DNA of 8,628 nucleotides from Chthoniobacter sp. (lineage in GTDB: Bacteria; Verrucomicrobiota; Verrucomicrobiia; Chthoniobacterales; Chthoniobacteraceae), in contig JANXSB010000615.1 in the NCBI GenBank assembly GCA_025352865.1, positions 1 through 8,628 on the forward strand. The letters run 5' to 3'. Position numbers and translations under genes: made by a program. The number at the start of each line of letters is the position of its first letter. The stretch's first letter is position 1. The notes beneath the pieces were generated by a model. The model saw nothing but the letters and a program-made list of their open reading frames with translations. It did not search any database and was not told the origin of the DNA. This document shows positions 6,183-8,628 of this stretch, piece by piece.

Positions 6183-6609
6183 AGACAAATTCGTTCGCGT
6201 TCAAAAGCATCCGGCAGAGTTGCGTGAGGCCGCTCGATTTCACAAGCGCGGCGGCGTCCATTTCGGCGGCGCTTGGTTTTCGGCCAAGCCGCGCCACCGC
6301 CTGCGCCTCCGCATCGAAATCCGGCCGATGCTCCGGCTCCAGCGTCGTCACCGTCCCCGCGAAACCGCCATACCCCGTGATGCCCGTGCCGGTGAAACCG
6401 AAATTGAAATTCGCGTAGTAAGTGCTCTCCCTCCAGCACGGCCAGCGCACATCCACCATCATAATGTCCGCGCCGGGCGCGACGTTCTCGCCATACCAAG
6501 TCGCGTGGACTGCGGGACATTGCGCGAGGAGAAAGAGGGCGACGAATGGAGCGAGCAGTTTTGGGAAAAGAGCGAGCTGCTTGCGGCGATGAAAATTGAC
6601 CATGTGCAT
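6172..6609 (-). pseudogene. Chimeric ORF: secreted DUF3472-like N-terminus fused to a duplicated PSD1 tail
   Basis: A 145-residue open frame (ATG at 6609; a second ATG at 6603). Residues about 10-36 are a signal peptide (LALFPKLLAPFVALFLLAQ...AVHA). What follows (ATWYGENVAPGADIMMVDV, then STYYANFNFGF and GYGGFAG) resembles the start of the DUF3472/DUF5077 type of secreted domain, a tentative assignment. From about residue 108 the protein becomes GRKPSAAEMDAAAL...NANEFVYVD, the C-terminus of the PSD1 family, 36 of 37 residues matching the full PSD1 protein here after one gap. Neither half is a complete domain, so this is most simply the scar of a deletion that joined two genes about 6286-6310. 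It could still be expressed, and its stop overlaps the DUF1501 ATG, so it may supply translational coupling to that gene. Confidence 0.75.
6176..6286 (-). repeat. Direct repeat copy B: PSD1 3' end upstream of DUF1501
   Basis: The partner of 1539-1652, lying about 4.6 kb away in the same orientation at roughly 97 percent identity. This copy is in the arrangement usual for the family, with the PSD1 stop codon overlapping the start of DUF1501, suggesting it marks the ancestral position of a PSD1 gene. The repeat includes the ATG and first codons of DUF1501. Confidence 0.93.
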
Positions 6610-6622
6610 GAATGACCGGGAT

Positions 6623-6775
6623 ACCCTTCATGGGTCAAAGGCGAAATCCGCGAAGATTCACGGGCAGTGAACTGCCAGCCCGGAGGGCTGATGGAAATTA
6701 GCCGCGGGTCGAGCGAGGAACGAGCGACCACCCCCGGAACCCGCCCGAAACAAACATGCACCCCGGAGGCGGTGC
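6623..6775. repeat. Intergenic multi-hairpin (REP-like) block
   Basis: The gap between the chimeric ORF and the lower-GC fragment is packed with short perfect inverted repeats: ACCC-TTCAT-GGGT (6623-6635), GGCAG-TGAA-CTGCC (6663-6676), AGCCC-GGA-GGGCT (6677-6689), a longer stem GCGGGT/ACCCGC (6704-6709 with 6739-6744, inner GTCG/CGAC at 6708-6711 and 6725-6728), and GCACC-CC-GGA-GG-C-GGTGC (6758-6775). The repeated GGA or GGAA loops and the CGAGCG-rich segment resemble the element inside the PSD1 gene (2071-2168), suggesting related origin. Possible roles are mRNA stabilisation, attenuation, or none. No convincing promoter was found in it. Confidence 0.65.
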
Positions 6776-6834
6776 GGGACGAATGATTGAACTTGCGCCG
6801 TGTAAGCCGTGAACTGTTCCGGCTAATTGGAGTT

Positions 6835-7248
6835 ATGAACGAGAATACGGAGCAGGAGATTCAGGAGAATACTTTGAGCGCGGCACAAGAAGCCATCCAT
6901 CAACTCACAGAGCTTTTGAAGCAATGTCAGCCCGATGAGGTCATCAGCCGCGTGGCTCTCTACATCTGCACAGGATTGGCAGACCTACAGGAACCGGAGC
7001 AGCCAGACCGCAACGAGACCCATCTGGAGTATCTCATCAGCCTCGCCACTGCATTTCCGTATCCTTCGGAAGCACGACCACCCACGCCAAATGACATTCA
7101 ATCCGCCATCAAACTGCTGACCAAAATCCATCAAGCGGTGTCGGCTTATCACCTCTTTTCGGACAAGGCGGCCAACATTACCAACAGCCGCAGCGTCGTC
7201 GTGTCGCGCGACTCGCCGCGCAGCATCGTCTTGCCCCAATTCTCGTGA
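6835..7248 (+). pseudogene. 3'-truncated gene fragment of unknown family, lower GC
   Basis: The likely start is the ATG at 6835 (MNENTEQEIQ), preceded by GGAG at 6829-6832 with only 2 nt of spacing. An in-frame TTG at 6787 would extend into the hairpin block and is less credible. About 118 residues look genuine: acidic, mostly helical, with segments such as AAQEAIHQLTELLKQ, LYICTGLADLQEP, HLEYLISLATAFPYP and AIKLLTKIHQAVSAYH. After ITNS (about 7186) the frame reads antisense through the pectate-lyase-like gene (SRDSPRSIVLPQFS) to a chance stop at 7248, so the natural 3' end is missing. Base composition is visibly less GC-rich than the neighbours, suggesting acquisition by transfer. I do not recognise the family; a helical N-terminal domain of a larger protein is all that can be said. 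Confidence 0.6.
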
Positions 7249-7499
7249 CCGCCGAATTTTTTCGGCCACGTCAGCGTGGCGCTGACGAGATACGTTCCCT
7301 TCGGAAAAAACAGCACGCGATGCTGCCCCACGTTTTCATTCAGCGCGCGCTGGAGCGCCTCCGTGTCATCGCTCACACCATCGCCCTTCGCGGAGTAGGG
7401 CGGCTGCGTCACAACCACGACATTCGGGTGCGGCGGATACGACTGCGTGGCGGCGGCGGCGATGGAGCAATGGATGAGCGCGAGTAAAATGAGTTTCAT
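7149..7499 (-). pseudogene. 3'-truncated pectate-lyase-3-like (beta-helix) secreted protein
   Basis: It starts at ATG 7499, 24 nt after the stop of the upstream beta-helix gene, so the two probably formed one transcript. Residues 1-17 are a signal peptide (MKLILLALIHCSIAAAA). The rest is the recognisable N-terminal cap of the Pectate_lyase_3/GH28-like beta-helix family: SAKGDGVSDDTEALQRAL, then VLFFPKGTYLVS and ENWGKTMLRGESRDTTTLRL. These proteins usually run several hundred residues, but here family similarity stops at about 7187, after roughly 105 residues. The last 11 codons (LVMLAALSEKR) are antisense to the lower-GC fragment coming the other way. No catalytic part survives. Expected activity, if intact, would be on extracellular polysaccharide. 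A deletion or inversion breakpoint, or an assembly join, explains the truncation. Confidence 0.78.
7180..7192. other. Breakpoint joining two head-on truncated genes
   Basis: Sequence to the left codes for the lower-GC helical protein on the + strand; sequence to the right codes for the pectate-lyase-like protein on the minus strand. Each protein loses family-like character within a few codons of this point. No insertion sequence end, tRNA or obvious target-site duplication is visible here. Confidence 0.65.
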
Positions 7500-7523
7500 A
7501 GCGGGACTCGATTTGGAACGGCC

Positions 7524-8628
7524 TTACTTCGCCGTCGTCTTGCTCGTCTTCCAGCCGTCCACGGCCAGCTCGCCGTTCACGCCGCAGGCAAATTTCAGCG
7601 GCTGCTCCAGCCCGGCTTGCGCGCCGGTTGGCTTGTTCGCGTAGCGCGTGGTGTCGGACACGTTGGTGAGTTGGTTGTTCTCCACGACGGCGGTGCCGCT
7701 GGCGTCGTTACGGAAGAGCGGGCGGGCGGTGCCGATGCACTCGATGATGTTTCCGGTGAAGCGAAACGTCGTGAAATCGCTCTTCTCGTGGAAGCCGAAC
7801 AGCCCCTCGGTACGCGGCGTTTTCGTGGTGCGGGCGATGATGTGATTGTTTCGCACTTCGAGCTGCGCGTAGGGCTCGTTCATCCACATCACGCCGCGTC
7901 CGGGATTGTTCACGAGGTTGTTGTGGAAAATAGCCGGGCCCTTCGCGGGCACATTGCCGAATGAGGAGATGAGATTCCCGCCGTCGCTCGCGGGGTCGAA
8001 GTCGAAAAGGTTGTGGTCTATCTCCACGCCATTGCGCACGAACTCGATGGAGTAGCCGTCGCGGAAATAATTGTGATGGATGTGAAACGTGCGCCCGCTT
8101 TTCGGCACCGGCCCGCCCGCATATTTTGGGATAGAGGCGGCGGAAAGCAGGATGTTGTGATCAATCTCTACATCCTCATCACCCTCGAACGGCAGTTCGA
8201 TGGAGAAGCCGGCCTCGATGGTATTGTGATGAATGTGGACGCGTCGCGCCTCGCGTCCTTTGATGCCGTAGTAATGCTCGTTAGGCGCAGTCTTGGTGAC
8301 GAGGAAACGGTTATTCCAGATTTCAGTGTCGCTCATCCAGATGCCGAAAATCCCGCCGCCCGTAATGCCGCCTTTCACGCCGGGCTTGCCATTGTCCCAC
8401 CGCTGCCCGGCGTCCACGAACGTGCAGTCGTGAATCCTCGCACGCTTCATCGCGTAGGTGCGGATACCGCTATACATGAAGTCCGCGATGCGGAGGTCGT
8501 GAAAGTCCAGCCCCTCGTTGGCGAATCCAAAAATTGCGCCGTGCATATGGGGCCCGGTGAGCGTGAGGTGCGACATGGTGATGTTCTTCGCATCGTTCGC
8601 ACAGTGGATGAGATAGCCCGTGCGGTCG
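7524..8628 (-). CDS. Right-handed parallel beta-helix protein (5' partial)
   Basis: The frame continues to the window edge (DRTGYLIHCANDAKNIT precedes the internal ATG at 8576), so the start is outside and 368 codons including the stop are seen. The sequence is a ladder of beta-helix turns, each with a strand and a conserved Asn: IHHNTI, IDHNIL, IHHNYF, IDHNLF, FHNNLV, VRNNHI, FTGNII and VENNQL, spaced roughly 20-40 residues. This is the pattern of parallel beta-helix (pectate lyase/NosD-like) proteins with stacked asparagines. The last 35 or so residues (PLKFACGVNGELAVDGWKTSK) form a small C-terminal cap. Such folds usually bind or cleave acidic or other complex polysaccharides outside the cell. 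No lyase or hydrolase catalytic signature can be assigned in the visible part, so substrate and activity remain open. The downstream neighbour is a truncated pectate-lyase-like gene, 24 nt away. Confidence 0.88.
   Translation of the reverse strand, partial: DRTGYLIHCANDAKNITMSHLTLTGPHMHGAIFGFANEGLDFHDLRIADFMYSGIRTYAMKRARIHDCTFVDAGQRWDNGKPGVKGGITGGGIFGIWMSDTEIWNNRFLVTKTAPNEHYYGIKGREARRVHIHHNTIEAGFSIELPFEGDEDVEIDHNILLSAASIPKYAGGPVPKSGRTFHIHHNYFRDGYSIEFVRNGVEIDHNLFDFDPASDGGNLISSFGNVPAKGPAIFHNNLVNNPGRGVMWMNEPYAQLEVRNNHIIARTTKTPRTEGLFGFHEKSDFTTFRFTGNIIECIGTARPLFRNDASGTAVVENNQLTNVSDTTRYANKPTGAQAGLEQPLKFACGVNGELAVDGWKTSKTTAK

Noticed and set aside
6186..6188. TTG as the start of DUF1501.
   Set aside because: The ATG two codons later gives the usual MWIDQTSRRDF start overlapping the PSD1 stop.
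5130..6227. Open frame of 365 codons on the + strand opposite DUF1501.
   Set aside because: Arg-rich, no recognisable motif, fully antisense to a well-supported DUF1501 gene.
6610..6834. Promoter for the operon or the lower-GC fragment.
   Set aside because: I found no hexamer pair with credible spacing; a TTGACC on the minus strand lacks a matching -10 box.

Overview
The window looks like a high-GC chromosome segment from the Planctomycetes-Verrucomicrobia group, most likely Verrucomicrobia. This rests on a linked pair of PSD1/planctomycete-cytochrome-c and DUF1501 genes, a PEP-CTERM protein with autotransporter-associated beta-strand repeats and a LamG-like domain, right-handed beta-helix/pectate-lyase-like proteins, and abundant short microrepeats in and between genes. 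No RNA gene, CRISPR array, transposase or integrase was seen.

Layout. (1) 3-1538 (+) is the 3' part of a large secreted, PEP-CTERM-anchored surface protein. (2) 6182-1535 (-) is a compact operon: a Tat-exported DUF1501 protein, a candidate 58-residue Cys/His-rich small ORF, and a 1012-residue cytochrome-c/DUF1549/NPCBM-like/DUF1553 (PSD1) protein. The first two overlap by 17 nt and the small ORF ends 6 nt before the PSD1 gene. The PSD1 gene and gene 1 converge with interlocked stop codons. (3) 6609-6172 (-) is a chimeric ORF. Its secreted, DUF3472-like N-terminus is joined to a second, near-identical copy of the last 37 or so residues of PSD1, whose stop overlaps the DUF1501 start. (4) 6623-6775 is a non-coding block of small perfect hairpins, several with GGA-type loops. 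(5) 6835 to about 7186 (+) is a lower-GC, unrecognised gene fragment that collides head-on with (6) a 3'-truncated pectate-lyase-3-like gene (7499 to about 7187, -). (7) 8628-7524 (-) is a beta-helix protein whose start lies outside the window.

Functionally, the intact genes fit a polysaccharide-directed, exported protein set: beta-helix proteins, a carbohydrate-binding-like domain inside the PSD1 protein, and a DUF1501 partner. The exact chemistry of PSD1/DUF1501 proteins is not established, and no substrate can be read from the sequence.

The most unusual signals are the repeats and breakpoints. The single PSD1 gene carries three different in-frame repeat insertions: five heptamers, five nonamers, and a roughly 98-bp hairpin-rich block flanked by GAAATCC heptamers. 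The window also holds two chimeric gene junctions and a duplicated gene tail. Together they suggest a rearrangement-prone region in which palindromic and microsatellite-like elements are tolerated as peptide insertions, similar in principle to Rickettsia palindromic elements. Misassembly must be excluded for the chimeric joints.
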